Part shown: in pieces, positions 1 through 7,770 of the stretch | Position numbering within the stretch: position 1 is the first letter of the stretch | Layout: every line of letters begins with the position of its first letter | Source: Propioniciclava soli | Lineage (GTDB): Bacteria; Actinomycetota; Actinomycetes; Propionibacteriales; Propionibacteriaceae | Assembly: GCF_014858005.1 (NCBI RefSeq) | Contig: NZ_JACYOT010000013.1 | Coordinates: forward strand, 106,440 to 170,439 | DNA: 64,000 nucleotides | Direction: 5' to 3' | Notes under the pieces: model-generated | What the model was told of the DNA's origin: nothing | What the model saw: the letters and a program-made list of their open reading frames with translations, nothing else | The model's database searches: none | Position numbers and translations under genes: made by a program

Positions 1-2
1 CG

Positions 3-188
3 AATATCGCTGATCGGGGATCTGATCTCGCTCTTGAGATTTGCAGCTCGCCTGGAACGCAGAGTTTCACTGCAAATGGCGAGACGACTGCAATTGCTAG
101 CTACGTACTTGAAGATGTGTTCTTTACGAAAACGGACGGTGGAATCAAGCTCTCCAGCATCAAGGGGGCGGAGGTGGAGGAATGCTGA
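3..188 (+). CDS. C-terminal end of an unrecognised protein (partial)
   Basis: An open frame enters from the left edge and runs 61 codons to TGA at 186-188, ending in the residues SSIKGAEVEEC. Its stop overlaps the ATG of the next gene (ATGCTGA, 182-188), which is why I read it as a real gene end coupled to that gene. The visible part shows alternating hydrophobic and polar residues and no motif I recognise. GC is lower than in most of the window. The N-terminus lies outside, so no function is offered. Confidence 0.5.
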   Translation, partial: NIADRGSDLALEICSSPGTQSFTANGETTAIASYVLEDVFFTKTDGGIKLSSIKGAEVEEC

Positions 189-1120
189 GGCGTCTCTGGG
201 TTGGACTCGTTGTCGTCGCGTGCATCTTCTCTGGGTCGTCTGCCATGGAGGCAGGAGCTGCTGGCCGCAGGCAGCCCCCTCCGCCGCCGCCCCCGACGCC
301 TACGCCTGCACCTACACCTAAACCCGTGGTGAAAAAGGATGGGGTGGGTCGAATTCAGGTGATTGCTACAGCACCGGAAAGGGCTGTAGCCGCGGTTCAC
401 GAAGGTGTCGGACGCGAATCGTCAGCTGGTAATAGGCGCTCGCCCAGCGGCGCCGGCAAGGATATCGCTGCGACAGATAGCGCTCGCTCTCCCGCTTTGG
501 AGCAGGAGCAGTGGAAGATGTTCATTTCTCGGATTCCTGAGTGTGAGGGGTTGTTGCGTTATAGCGCGGAGTGTCAGCTTGCGGTGGCTGATCCTGCTGT
601 GGCTGAGGCGGCTGGTCAGCCGGGTCCGGTGGTGCCGTCGGAGGCGGTGGTTCGGTCGTTGGCGCGTGAGGTGGTGTTGTCGATGACTTTGCCGCATCCG
701 GAGGTGATGGTGGGTCCGGATCCGAGTGTGAATGAGTGGGACATGGCGGTGGTGGGGTATCCGTTGTGGTTGTGGACGGAGACCCCGGCTGCGTTGCAGT
801 CGTCGACCACGCAGTACGGGATCACGATTTCGATGTCGGCGGTTCGGGAGCGGGTGGTGTTTGCGATGGGTGATGGCAAGTCGGTCACGTGTTCGTCGAT
901 GTCGCCGCTGCCCTCCGGTACGAAGCCGGGGACGCCGTCGCCTGATTGTGGGTATGTCTATGAGGGGGCGTCGTTGCCGGAGGGCTCCTACACGGTGACG
1001 GCGTCGAGTCATTGGTCGGTGGCGTGGTCGGCGTTGGGGTACAGCGGTACGGTGCCGGTGGTGGTGTCGGCGTCGCGGGAGTTGCCGGTGGGTGAGCTCC
1101 AGGCCGTGATCGTCGGGTGA
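182..1120 (+). CDS. Secreted protein of unknown function, proline-rich N-terminus
   Basis: The 312-residue product starts with a signal peptide (basic MLRR, then a hydrophobic stretch to about residue 20, alanine-rich exit near 27). A Pro/Thr-rich linker follows (residues 31-50), then a charged region, then a C-terminal domain of about 170 residues containing YPLWLW near residue 195 and SYTVTASSHWSV near 275. I have met this C-terminal pattern in actinobacterial secreted unknowns but know no function for it. It is probably exported and translationally coupled to the upstream partial gene by the ATGCTGA overlap. Codon use from 540 onward favours T-ending codons (ggt, gtg, ttg, gat) more than the genes to its right, and the first 500 bases are less GC-rich, so this pair may have been acquired. 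Confidence 0.7.
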   Translation: MLRRLWVGLVVVACIFSGSSAMEAGAAGRRQPPPPPPPTPTPAPTPKPVVKKDGVGRIQVIATAPERAVAAVHEGVGRESSAGNRRSPSGAGKDIAATDSARSPALEQEQWKMFISRIPECEGLLRYSAECQLAVADPAVAEAAGQPGPVVPSEAVVRSLAREVVLSMTLPHPEVMVGPDPSVNEWDMAVVGYPLWLWTETPAALQSSTTQYGITISMSAVRERVVFAMGDGKSVTCSSMSPLPSGTKPGTPSPDCGYVYEGASLPEGSYTVTASSHWSVAWSALGYSGTVPVVVSASRELPVGELQAVIVG

Positions 1121-1170
1121 GCGAACGCCATCAGCCTGCACCGACGTCGGTCTCGTAGAACGGAGTGCCC

Positions 1171-2031
1171 ATGGTCACGGTCCGCCCCATGCGGGACTCT
1201 GAGCGGGACGCCGTCCTGGATCTGATCGTCGGGCAGCAGAGCGACCCCGCCCGAGCGTGCACCTACGCCGGCACCGAGCGCGACGGGGTGGCGTCCGAGT
1301 TGGATGATCTCGGCGACTGGACGGCATTCACCTGGGTGTCCGATCATGACGGTCACCTCACCGGCGTCGTCATCGCCGACTCAGACGAGTCGCTGGGCCG
1401 CAGCTGGATCCACGGTCCGTGGGTTGCGGGTGAGTGGCTTCGCGACGCCCGCCCCCTGCTGGACGCAGCGCTCCATGCGCTGCCGCCCGGCGTCACCCGT
1501 CACGAGATCTCCGCCGATGTCGCCCACACCGCCATGGCCGCGCTCGCAGCGGGGCGCGGCTGGGCGGCCACGGAGGCGAACCACCTCTACGTCACCTCGG
1601 ACGCCTCCGCGTGGCCGGACGAGGGCGCCCGCGTCCGCACCGCCCGCACCTCCGACGCAGCAGCCATCGAATCCCTGCACCAGGCCGAATTCCCCGACAC
1701 CTATTACTCCGTCAGCCAGTTGCTCGACCCCGAGCGTGGCTTCATCGTGGTCGTCGCCGAGAACCGGGGGGCCTTCGCGGGCTACGCCGCCGGCCGCGTG
1801 CAGGCCGACGGCTCCGGCTATCTCGACTACGTGGCCGTCACGGACGCAGCCCGCGGGCTCGGCCTGGGACGCGCCCTCGTCGCTGCGGCGGGACGGCGCA
1901 TCGCGGTCGCGGCACCCCAGCATGATCTCAACCTCACGGTCCAGGAGAGCCGCACACCGGCGTGTGCCCTCTATGAAGCCCTGGGAATGCGGCGGGTGGC
2001 GTCTCTGGTCGCCTATAGGCACGGATTCTGA
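1171..2031 (+). CDS. GNAT-family N-acetyltransferase
   Basis: A 286-residue protein transferring an acyl group from acyl-CoA to an unknown acceptor. The C-terminal half is a recognisable GNAT fold: a segment ending YLDYVAVTDAARGLGLGRALVAAAG holds the acetyl-CoA pyrophosphate loop (GLGLGRAL), then an NLTVQESRTPACALYEALGMRRV segment typical of motif B. The N-terminal half resembles a degenerate second GNAT unit without a clear CoA loop, as in tandem-GNAT proteins. I chose ATG at 1171 because GGAG lies five bases upstream; GTG at 1165 would add two residues. It stands alone between a secreted unknown and a helicase, so the substrate cannot be inferred. Confidence 0.8.
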   Translation: MVTVRPMRDSERDAVLDLIVGQQSDPARACTYAGTERDGVASELDDLGDWTAFTWVSDHDGHLTGVVIADSDESLGRSWIHGPWVAGEWLRDARPLLDAALHALPPGVTRHEISADVAHTAMAALAAGRGWAATEANHLYVTSDASAWPDEGARVRTARTSDAAAIESLHQAEFPDTYYSVSQLLDPERGFIVVVAENRGAFAGYAAGRVQADGSGYLDYVAVTDAARGLGLGRALVAAAGRRIAVAAPQHDLNLTVQESRTPACALYEALGMRRVASLVAYRHGF

Positions 2032-2105
2032 GCCGCAGCGGACAACTGGCCGAACCAGACAACCAGAACGCGCGCGGAGGCCTCCGGACCCACTACGGTC
2101 GTGGG

Positions 2106-3872
2106 GTGAGCGAAACCGAGGCTGAGGCCCCCACCACCACGTTTGCCGATCTCGGCATTGACGATCGCCTGCTCAAGGCGATCCGCGAGTTGGGTTATGA
2201 GCGGCCCAGCCCCATCCAGGCCGAGACGATCCCGGCGTTGCTGGCCGGCCGCAACGTCATGGGCCTGGCCCAAACGGGCACGGGAAAGACGGCCGCCTTC
2301 GCTCTGCCCATCCTGAACGGCCTCGACCTCAAGCAGAAGGCACCGCAGGCCCTCGTGCTGGCGCCCACCCGCGAGCTGGCCCTCCAGGTGTGCGAGGCGT
2401 TCGAGAGCTACGCCTCCCATCACAAGGGCGTCCACGTCCTGCCCGTCTACGGCGGCCAGGGTTACGGCATCCAGCTGAGCGCGCTCGCGCGCGGCGTCCA
2501 CGTGGTGGTGGGCACGCCGGGTCGCATCATCGACCACCTGGAGCGCGGCACGCTCGACCTCACCCAGCTGCGCTTCCTCGTGCTCGACGAGGCCGACGAG
2601 ATGCTCAACATGGGCTTCGCCGAGGACGTCGAGCAAATTCTCGCCGACACCCCGACCGACAAGCAGGTCGCGCTCTTCTCCGCGACGATGCCGAAGGCCA
2701 TCCGGACGCTCGCCGCGACCTACCTCACCGACCCGCTCGAGGTGCGGGTCGAGGGCCAGACGCGCACCGCGCCGAACATCAAGCACCGCTATCTGATCGT
2801 CTCCTACCCGCAGAAGGTGGACGCCCTCACGCGCATCCTCGAGGTGGAGAACTTCGACGGCATGATCGTGTTCGTCCGCACCAAGAACGACACCGAGACG
2901 GTCGCCGAGAAGCTGCGCGCCCGTGGCTTCGCCGCCGCGGCCATCAACGGCGATCTGGCCCAGGCGCAGCGGGAGCGGACGGTCAACCAGCTGAAGAGCG
3001 GCAAGCTCGACATCCTGGTCGCCACCGACGTCGCCGCCCGCGGCCTGGACGTCGAGCGGGTGAGCCACGTGGTGAATTTCGACATCCCGACCGACACCGA
3101 GAGCTACGTCCACCGCATCGGCCGCACCGGCCGCGCCGGGCGCTCCGGGGACGCCATCTCGTTCGTCACCCCTCGCGAACGCCGGCTGCTCAAGGCGATC
3201 GAGCGCGCCACCGGCCAGGAGCTCACGGCCATGGCGCTACCCACCGCCGATGACATCAACGCCACCCGGTTGTCCCGCTTCGACGAGGCCATCACCGCGG
3301 CGCTGGGCGAGCGCGCCAAGATCGACTTCTTCCGCGATGTCGTGGCTCACTACGTGCGCGAGCACGATGTTCCCGAGGTGGACGTGGCCGCCGCCCTCGC
3401 CGCAGTGCAGCAGGGTGACGAGCCCATGCTCATGGATCCCGAGCCCCCGGCCGCCGTCCGCTCCTTCTCCGACGACGACGGCGGACGCCGCGGGCGCGGC
3501 GCGGCCGGTGACCGGGAAGATCGCCCAAGGCGCACCCGGGAAGGCTCAGGCGGCCCGCTCGTCACCTACCGCATCGCTGTCGGGCGCCGCCAGCGCGTGG
3601 CCCCTCGCATGATCGTGGGGGCTCTGGCCAACGAGGGCGGCCTCGGCCGTGGTGATTTCGGACGCATCGACATCCGGGCGGATCACACGCTGGTCGACCT
3701 GCCGGCCCAGATGCCCCAGGAGGTGTGGGACGCGCTGCGCTCGACCCGGATCTCCGGCAAGCTCATCGAGCTCGAACGGGACAACGGCCGGCATTCCGGC
3801 AGGGGCGATTCGTCGAGGCGCGAGTACGGCGACAAGCCGAAGTTCCGGAAGTCCGCCGACCGTCGGAGCTGA
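2106..3872 (+). CDS. DEAD-box ATP-dependent RNA helicase with DbpA-type RNA-binding C-terminus
   Basis: A 588-residue RNA helicase of the DeaD/CsdA type that unwinds structured RNA in ribosome assembly and mRNA turnover. Motifs in order: AQTGTGKT (55-62), PTREL (87-91), GTPGR (136-140), DEAD (161-164), SAT (192-194), ARGLD (311-315) and HRIGRTGR (336-343). After an Arg/Gly/Asp-rich linker near 455-480, the final hundred residues match the DbpA-like RNA-binding domain seen at the end of DeaD proteins. The GTG start at 2106 has no ribosome site; TACGGT at 2094-2099 sits six bases before it, which fits a leaderless transcript. Its stop overlaps the start of dinB (TGATG), so the two are probably co-translated. 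Confidence 0.93.
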   Translation: MSETEAEAPTTTFADLGIDDRLLKAIRELGYERPSPIQAETIPALLAGRNVMGLAQTGTGKTAAFALPILNGLDLKQKAPQALVLAPTRELALQVCEAFESYASHHKGVHVLPVYGGQGYGIQLSALARGVHVVVGTPGRIIDHLERGTLDLTQLRFLVLDEADEMLNMGFAEDVEQILADTPTDKQVALFSATMPKAIRTLAATYLTDPLEVRVEGQTRTAPNIKHRYLIVSYPQKVDALTRILEVENFDGMIVFVRTKNDTETVAEKLRARGFAAAAINGDLAQAQRERTVNQLKSGKLDILVATDVAARGLDVERVSHVVNFDIPTDTESYVHRIGRTGRAGRSGDAISFVTPRERRLLKAIERATGQELTAMALPTADDINATRLSRFDEAITAALGERAKIDFFRDVVAHYVREHDVPEVDVAAALAAVQQGDEPMLMDPEPPAAVRSFSDDDGGRRGRGAAGDREDRPRRTREGSGGPLVTYRIAVGRRQRVAPRMIVGALANEGGLGRGDFGRIDIRADHTLVDLPAQMPQEVWDALRSTRISGKLIELERDNGRHSGRGDSSRREYGDKPKFRKSADRRS

Positions 3873-5215
3873 TGGCAGGTGGTCACCGCGTGAGGCTCGC
3901 CGCCTCGATCCTGCACCTCGACCTGGACGCCTTCTTCGCCGCCGTCGAGCAACGCGACAAGCCGTCGCTGCGCGGGAAGCCGGTGATCGTCGGGGGAGTG
4001 GGCTCCCGCGGAGTGGTGTCGACGGCCTCCTACGAGGCGCGCGTGTTCGGCGTCCACTCGGCGATGCCCATGCACGAAGCGCGCCGGCTGTGCCCGCACG
4101 CGGCGTTCCTGTCCGGACGTTTCCGCGCCTACCGCGAGAGTTCCCAGATCGTGATGGGTCTGCTGCGCGAGCTCAGCCCTCTCGTCGAACCCCTCAGCCT
4201 CGACGAGGCGTTCGTCGATCTCACGGGTGGGGCGCACCCCGACGTGAGCCCCGCGGCGGTCACCAAGCTCGCCGAGGACCTGCGCGCCCGCGTCCAGGCG
4301 GACACCCACGGCCTCACGGCGTCCGTGGGGGTGGGCACGAGTAAATTCATCGCCAAGGTCGGCAGTGAGCTGGCCAAGCCGGACGGGTTGCGTGTGATCG
4401 AGCCCGGGACGGAGCTGGACACCATCGCTGACCTGCCGGCGAGGGCCATCCCCGGTGTGGGCCCCGCCACCATGGAGCGACTCAGCCGCCTGGGCGTGCG
4501 TACCGTGGCCGACATTCGCGCGCTCAGCCACGGCGAGGTTGTCCGCGAGCTCGGCAAGGCCAACGGCGAATGGGTGCACCACTTGGCCTTCGCCCGGGAC
4601 GATCGCCCCGTGAGCCCCGACCGGGAAGCGAAGTCCATCTCGGTGGAGGACACGTTCTCGACCGACGTCCGCGACCGCGACGAGCTGGACGCCGTCATCG
4701 AACGCGATGCCCGCATCGTGGCCGAGCGTGTGGCCCAGCAGGGCCTGTTCGCCCGCACGATCACGCTCAAGGTGAAGCGTCCCGATTTCACCATCCTCTC
4801 CCGATCGCTGACCCTCAACGGGGCCACGGATCGGGCATCCACCATCGCTCGCATCGCGCGACGGCTGCTCGACGACGTGGCCGTCGAGGACGGGTTCCGC
4901 CTGCTCGGCGTCGGCGTCGCCGGCTTCACCCCTGCCGCCCAGGAGGAACTCTTCGAGCCGGACGCCGAGGGCGCGGTGGTGACCCACACCGACGCCGATC
5001 TGCCGCTTCCGGACGCTCCGGCGCCCGAGGCCGTCCGCCCCCGCTGGGTGCCGTCGTTCACCCCGGGCGCCGACGTCGTCCACGACGAGCACGGTGCCGG
5101 CTGGGTGTGGGGCGCCGGCCTGGGGCGGGTGACCGTCCGCTTCGAGACCCGCGAGACAGGCCCGGGCCCGGTTCGTACGCTCTCGGCGGACGACCCTGCC
5201 CTGCACCTCGTGTGA
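3872..5215 (+). CDS. dinB: DNA polymerase IV (Y-family, error-prone)
   Basis: A 447-residue translesion polymerase that extends past damaged template. Catalytic carboxylate motifs are present: HLDLDAFFAAVEQ near the N-terminus and SLDEAFVDLTG near residue 110, followed by SVGVGTSKFIAK. A thumb helix-hairpin-helix segment (IPGVGPATMERLSRLGV) and the little-finger domain follow. About 60 residues at the C-terminus (from HDEHGAGWVWG) form an extension common in actinobacterial DinB and lack an obvious beta-clamp consensus in the final residues. The start at 3872 is set by the TGATG overlap with the helicase gene; a longer frame beginning at 3725 would lie inside the helicase and is rejected. Confidence 0.93.
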   Translation: MAGGHRVRLAASILHLDLDAFFAAVEQRDKPSLRGKPVIVGGVGSRGVVSTASYEARVFGVHSAMPMHEARRLCPHAAFLSGRFRAYRESSQIVMGLLRELSPLVEPLSLDEAFVDLTGGAHPDVSPAAVTKLAEDLRARVQADTHGLTASVGVGTSKFIAKVGSELAKPDGLRVIEPGTELDTIADLPARAIPGVGPATMERLSRLGVRTVADIRALSHGEVVRELGKANGEWVHHLAFARDDRPVSPDREAKSISVEDTFSTDVRDRDELDAVIERDARIVAERVAQQGLFARTITLKVKRPDFTILSRSLTLNGATDRASTIARIARRLLDDVAVEDGFRLLGVGVAGFTPAAQEELFEPDAEGAVVTHTDADLPLPDAPAPEAVRPRWVPSFTPGADVVHDEHGAGWVWGAGLGRVTVRFETRETGPGPVRTLSADDPALHLV

Positions 5216-5232
5216 TCTGGTGAGATGGAGGC

Positions 5233-6111
5233 ATGCAGACGCACTCCTTCGGTTCCACCGGCCTCATGGTGTCCCCCCTCGGGTTGGGCGCGGGCCAGAT
5301 CGGCTACGGCGGCATGGACGACGACGCGGCCGGCCGCGTCCTCAGCCACGCCCTCGACCTGGGCATCACGCTCATCGACACCGCCCACTGCTACGGCGAC
5401 AGCGAGGAGCGCATCGGCCGCCACATCAGCCACCGCCGCGACGAGTTCGTGCTGTCGAGCAAGTGCGGCCACGCCATCGCCGGTCACGACGACTGGACGC
5501 CCGGCATCATCCGGCCGGGCGTGGAGGACTCCCTGCGGCGCCTGCGCACCGAGTGCATCGACATCATGCACCTCCACTCCTGCGACGCCCGCCACCTCGA
5601 GGACGGCTCGCTCGCCGACGAGCTCGACGCCCTCTCCCGCGAGGGCAAGATCCGCGTCGTCGCCTACTCGGGCGACAACGAGGACCTGGCCGCCGCCGTC
5701 GCGTCCTGCCGCTTCGCCTCGATCGAGACGTCGGTCAACATCGCTGACCAGCACAACCTGCGCGCCACCGTGCCGGACGCCGCCGCGGCCGGTCTCGGGA
5801 TCATCGCCAAGCGTCCCCTCGCCAACGGGATGTGGCGCCACGCGGAGCGTCCGACGGGGGAGTACGGCGATTACTACTGGGACCGCCTGCGGGAACTCGC
5901 CTACGACGTCGACCTCGACATGGGCGAGTTTGCGCTCCGTTTCAGCGCCTTCGCCCCTGGCGTCTGCTCGGCCATCGTCGGGACGACGAGCGTGGACAAC
6001 CTGTCGAAGGCGGCGGACGCCGTCGATGCCGGGCCTCTGCCGGACGCCGTGATCGCCCACGTGGCCGAGCGGTGGCACGCCGTGAGCGAGGGCTGGGACA
6101 GCCGCACGTAG
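5233..6111 (+). CDS. Aldo/keto reductase
   Basis: A 292-residue NAD(P)H-dependent oxidoreductase of the aldo/keto reductase superfamily. The fold-typical opening (FGSTGLMVSPLGLGAGQ) leads to the catalytic tetrad: Asp in TLIDTA, Tyr in HCYGDSEERIG, Lys in LSSKCGHA and His in IMHLHSCD. NADP-contacting segments IIAKRPLANGMW and AIVGTTSVDNL follow in the expected order. The length is slightly short but complete. ATG at 5233 is preceded by GGAG one codon upstream, so the exact start is slightly uncertain. It is transcribed with the preceding genes or alone and ends 14 bases before tRNA-Leu. The substrate is not predictable. Confidence 0.88.
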   Translation: MQTHSFGSTGLMVSPLGLGAGQIGYGGMDDDAAGRVLSHALDLGITLIDTAHCYGDSEERIGRHISHRRDEFVLSSKCGHAIAGHDDWTPGIIRPGVEDSLRRLRTECIDIMHLHSCDARHLEDGSLADELDALSREGKIRVVAYSGDNEDLAAAVASCRFASIETSVNIADQHNLRATVPDAAAAGLGIIAKRPLANGMWRHAERPTGEYGDYYWDRLRELAYDVDLDMGEFALRFSAFAPGVCSAIVGTTSVDNLSKAADAVDAGPLPDAVIAHVAERWHAVSEGWDSRT

Positions 6112-6125
6112 ACTTCCCACCGCCG

Positions 6126-6207
6126 GCCGGAGTGGTGGAACTGGTAGACACGCAGGATTTAGGTTCCTGTGCCTTCGGGTGTGAGGGTTCGAGTCCCTTC
6201 TCCGGCA
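6126..6207 (+). tRNA. tRNA-Leu (anticodon UAG)
   Basis: Cloverleaf visible: acceptor GCCGGAG pairs with CTCCGGC, and the anticodon stem CAGGA/TCCTG encloses loop TTTAGGT giving anticodon TAG. A class II long variable arm (TGTGCCTTCGGGTGTG) and T-arm GGTTCGAGTCC follow. The discriminator base is A at 6207; CCA is not encoded. The long variable arm is right for leucine. Confidence 0.96.
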
Positions 6208-6220
6208 CGATTAGGCACCC

Positions 6221-6246
6221 CCGCCCCGAGCCGAGGCTCGGGGCGG
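6221..6246. terminator. Bidirectional hairpin terminator
   Basis: A perfect 11-bp stem (CCGCCCCGAGC / GCTCGGGGCGG) with a CGAG loop lies between tRNA-Leu on plus and the HNH gene ending on minus at 6259. No T-run follows on either strand, as is common in high-GC actinobacteria. Confidence 0.75.
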
Positions 6247-6258
6247 CTCGTCGTCCGC

Positions 6259-7596
6259 TCAGGCCGCCGTGGGCCAGATCAGGTCGATCCGCACCGGACG
6301 CGGCGGGCCGCGCCGCTCGGGGGGTGCCACCGGTGACGCGGGTGGGTCGGGGGCGCGAGTCCGCACCACCTGGCCTGCCGGTGTGGTGAGCTCCACCGGG
6401 GCATGCGGGCCGGGCCGGGGGAGTGTCTTCCAGCCGATCGCCTGCTTGTGGTGGTTGCAGGCTTCGCAGAGCCCCTGGCCATTGCCCAGGGACGTGGCTC
6501 CGCCGCCGGCGTGGGGAACCACGTGGTCGATGTGCCGGATCGGGGCATCGCACCAAGGCGTGCGGCACGTCTGGTCCCGCACACCGATCCAGTCAGCCAG
6601 ACCCGCGGGGAACACCCGGCTGCGCGCGTCCAGCCCCACGAGCTCGGCGTCCCCGGGGCGCTGGTACAGCCGGCGCACCCACGCCGCCACGCCGGCGTCC
6701 ACCGCGCGCGTCACGAGGGCCCGGGCGAGGGGAGCGGGCAGCGAGCCGTGCCCCACCACCTGGGCCGGTTCGGTGCCGGCGTCCAGCAGCGTCGCGTCCG
6801 ACATGAGCAGGTACACGCCGACGCCCACCGCGTCCGCCGCGGCCTGGCCGGTGAGGCGCTGGACGAGGAGGTCGGCCCGGATCTGCCCCCGTGACCGAGG
6901 GTCACCGGCCGCCAGCACGGTGTCCGCACCCCGCACGAGGGCGGCGTACGCGGCCACGCCCTGGGTCAGCGGGAGCAGAGCGGTGAGGTAGGTCATGCCG
7001 TCGGGAGCAGGACGCAGGCTCACGCAGCGCTCCTCCACCGCCCGGCGATGACGTTCCACGCTGGACGCCGGATCGAGCCGCTGCGCGATGCGACGCGCCT
7101 CCGCCGCGATCCGGCGGTTGCCCCAGGTGGCCAGCTGGGCCGGGTCGGCGCACACCTGGGCGTCGACGGCGGCGCGATCCTCCCGGCTGAGGCAGGCCGT
7201 CTCGCGCACCAGCAACGTCGCCCGGTACTCGCTCAGCACCCCGGCGCTCAGCAGCGCGAGCGTGTGCGGCATCTCGGCCGTGATCGCCTTGGCGAAGCCC
7301 AGCCAGCGGTCGCCCGCGTGCGGGGACTCGCGCCGGGCCACCGCGATCGCGGCACCCACCCCACGCCCCAGGCGTGCGGCGGGCACGCCCCCGGCCCGCT
7401 GCTCCGCGACCAGCACCTCGGACAGGGCCACCGAGGCGCGCGCCTGGATCGCCGCAGCAGTGGCCTTCAGCTCCTCCAGCCCCGTGAGCAGCTCGGCGAG
7501 CGCATCCGCGTCCCGCGGCAGCGCACCGCGCGCGAGGTCGTCGGCCAGCGCGTTCACGCTGTCACGACTCACCACCCCGGCTGCTCCCGTGCTCAT
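6259..7596 (-). CDS. DUF222 / HNH endonuclease-domain protein
   Basis: A 445-residue member of a family abundant in actinobacterial genomes: an alpha-helical DUF222 domain (about residues 20-300) followed by an HNH nuclease motif. The HNH part reads C..PWCD then HIDHVVPHAGGG, GNGQGLCEACNHHK, with the metal- and DNA-binding His/Asn/His and two CxxC-like pairs intact. Biological role is unknown; members are often multicopy and have been suggested to be mobile or repair-related. The start at 7596 has GGAGG eight bases upstream; a longer in-frame extension to 8592 runs antisense through the next gene and is rejected. It faces the tRNA terminator. Confidence 0.88.
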   Translation of the reverse strand: MSTGAAGVVSRDSVNALADDLARGALPRDADALAELLTGLEELKATAAAIQARASVALSEVLVAEQRAGGVPAARLGRGVGAAIAVARRESPHAGDRWLGFAKAITAEMPHTLALLSAGVLSEYRATLLVRETACLSREDRAAVDAQVCADPAQLATWGNRRIAAEARRIAQRLDPASSVERHRRAVEERCVSLRPAPDGMTYLTALLPLTQGVAAYAALVRGADTVLAAGDPRSRGQIRADLLVQRLTGQAAADAVGVGVYLLMSDATLLDAGTEPAQVVGHGSLPAPLARALVTRAVDAGVAAWVRRLYQRPGDAELVGLDARSRVFPAGLADWIGVRDQTCRTPWCDAPIRHIDHVVPHAGGGATSLGNGQGLCEACNHHKQAIGWKTLPRPGPHAPVELTTPAGQVVRTRAPDPPASPVAPPERRGPPRPVRIDLIWPTAA

Positions 7597-7770
7597 GACA
7601 CCATCCTCCAACCCGCCTCTGACATTTTTCGCACCACTCCATCGGGTCAGTCGCCCCAGCCACTCCCCGTTGCCCTCGCCGGACGGCGTTTCGCCCCGGC
7701 GCCGCTGTGTCGCCCTCGCGTGAGGCGCCCGGTGCGGGAAGGTGGTGCCAGCCCCAGCAAAGGATCCGCG

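Noticed and set aside
2013..3113. Long minus-strand frame opposite the helicase gene
   Set aside because: Shadow frame of GC-rich coding sequence, composed of His/Arg/Leu-rich text without family features.
3683..6120. Long minus-strand frames opposite dinB and the aldo/keto reductase
   Set aside because: Antisense shadows; the plus strand carries complete catalytic motifs throughout.
7048..7770. In-frame N-terminal extension of the large membrane protein
   Set aside because: It is antisense to the HNH gene; ATG 7771 has its own ribosome site.
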